A stretch of 7,092 nucleotides of DNA, taken from contig JBCCFC010000715.1 in the NCBI GenBank assembly GCA_039029935.1, positions 1 through 7,092 of the forward strand. Reading direction: 5' to 3'. Under the pieces are notes generated by a model. The model ran no database searches, was not told the DNA's origin, and saw only the letters and a program-made list of their open reading frames with translations. The translations under genes and the position numbers were made by a program. This document shows positions 6,755 to 7,092 of the stretch, in pieces; the first letter of the stretch is position 1; the number at the start of each line of letters is the position of its first letter. This DNA is from G039029935 sp039029935 (GTDB lineage Bacteria; Chloroflexota; Anaerolineae; Caldilineales; Caldilineaceae).

Positions 6755-6800
6755 CGTGTAGAACAAACAATGACAAGAAAATCGTTGTTTGTTCTACATG
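6755..6800. repeat. 19-bp hairpin downstream of the enolase-superfamily gene
   Basis: GTAGAACAAACAA (6758-6770) pairs perfectly with TTGTTTGTTCTAC (6785-6797). Including two G-T wobble pairs, the stem extends to 6755-6773 with 6782-6800, around an 8-nt loop. It begins 130 nt after the stop codon. No T-run follows on either strand, so it is not a canonical intrinsic terminator; it may stabilise or end the transcript by another route, or be a relic repeat element. Confidence 0.75.
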
Positions 6801-6977
6801 GAAATGGCACTTTGTTCGACAGACAGTGGTGGCAGGCAATGGGATAATGGTGTTGTCGCTTGTAAGGGGATAAATGAATTCATTGACTTCCACCTGTATA
6901 TTATTGAACCTGATGGTATACTAAGGCCCCTTAATCATAATATAATATTTTGAAAGAGATTACTGGCCGTTCGCTGA

Positions 6978-7047
6978 TTTTAAAGTCAAATAAAAAATTC
7001 ATCTAGAGCCCCTTTTGAATCCTAAAATACACCATTTGACTTTAAAA
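6978..7047. repeat. Perfect 14-bp inverted repeat in AT-rich DNA
   Basis: TTTTAAAGTCAAAT (6978-6991) and ATTTGACTTTAAAA (7034-7047) are exact reverse complements separated by 42 nt. Read outward on each side, the arms give TTTGACTTTAAAA, which contains a -35-like TTGACT pointing away from the centre on both strands. A small inner complementarity (ATTCA 6997-7001, TGAAT 7016-7020) lies in the spacer. It could be divergent promoters, a regulator site pair, or the terminal repeats of a small element. Confidence 0.8.
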
Positions 7048-7092
7048 CATATCAAACTTTAGAGAAGCTCAAATGTTTCAACATACTGTTGC

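Larger units (their letters stand above)
6626..7092. other. Long intergenic stretch, no supported gene
   Basis: No reading frame here has convincing length, ribosome binding site and recognisable protein. Two parts differ: 6626 to about 6890 has moderate GC and holds a strong hairpin (6755-6800), while 6901-7092 is about 31% GC by count and holds a perfect 14-bp inverted repeat. The drop in GC suggests a boundary with an AT-rich regulatory region or a mobile or acquired segment. At the extreme right, ATG 7073 follows AGAGAAG (7061-7067) and could start a + gene, but a - strand frame that stops at 7059-7061 could equally be the end of a convergent gene. Only about 20-30 nt of either is visible. 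Confidence 0.6.

Noticed and set aside
6450..6893. 147-codon - strand frame over the 3' end of the enolase-superfamily gene and the spacer
   Set aside because: About 40% of it is antisense to a well-supported gene, and its Pro/Thr/His-rich product shows no recognisable motif.
6798..6953. 51-codon + strand frame (from ATG 6798) ending in the AT-rich region
   Set aside because: No ribosome binding site and no family recognised; too short to support.
7073..7092. Possible start of a + gene (ATG 7073 after AGAGAAG)
   Set aside because: Only six codons are visible, and a - strand frame ending at 7059-7061 is an equally good reading.
1..7092. CRISPR array, tRNA, rRNA or toxin-antitoxin pair
   Set aside because: No regularly spaced direct repeats with unique spacers, no cloverleaf or rRNA signature, and no overlapping pair of small genes was seen on either strand.

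Overview
The window holds two confidently called protein genes, both on the + strand, in bacterial DNA of roughly 50% GC, with AT-rich spacers. The host is most likely a bacterium from a lineage rich in giant STAND/WD40 proteins. I lean towards Chloroflexota because of the mid-range GC, the TIR-nSTAND1-WD40 architecture and the CCCTCCCC/GGGGAGGG hairpin repeat at the left edge. Cyanobacteria or Myxococcota cannot be excluded, and this assignment is inference.

Layout. Positions 1-75: a GC-rich hairpin repeat that is also a textbook G-quadruplex motif, followed by a ribosome binding site. Positions 76-5229: one very large gene (1717 aa) encoding an N-terminal TIR domain, a Ser/Thr-rich linker, an nSTAND1-type P-loop NTPase with winged-helix region, a coiled coil, one predicted membrane segment, a second coiled coil, and about 16 WD40 blades (probably two beta-propellers). 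Two of the inter-blade loops carry short in-frame tandem repeats. Positions 5230-5449: an AT-rich spacer with a 15-bp tandem repeat, a perfect 14-bp inverted repeat, a perfect consensus sigma70 promoter (TTGACA-17-TATAAT), and a TGTCAA-N10-TTGACA palindrome overlapping its -35 box. Positions 5450-6625: a mandelate racemase/muconate lactonizing enzyme (enolase superfamily) gene, probably an acid-sugar dehydratase, with an Arg where related dehydratases usually have a catalytic His. Positions 6626-7092: no convincing gene, a strong hairpin at 6755-6800, and an AT-rich end (about 31% GC from 6901) with a second perfect 14-bp inverted repeat.

The two genes look functionally unrelated. The first reads as a self-contained sensor-switch-effector protein: WD40 propellers sense, the STAND NTPase switches, and the TIR domain is a likely NAD+-consuming effector, as in bacterial NLR-like anti-phage systems. 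The second has its own promoter and looks like a separately regulated sugar-acid catabolic gene. The most notable points are the membrane segment between effector/NTPase and sensor, the intact putative TIR catalytic Glu, the slippage-prone repeats in the propeller loops, the G-quadruplex/hairpin element upstream, and the His-to-Arg change in the enolase-superfamily enzyme.
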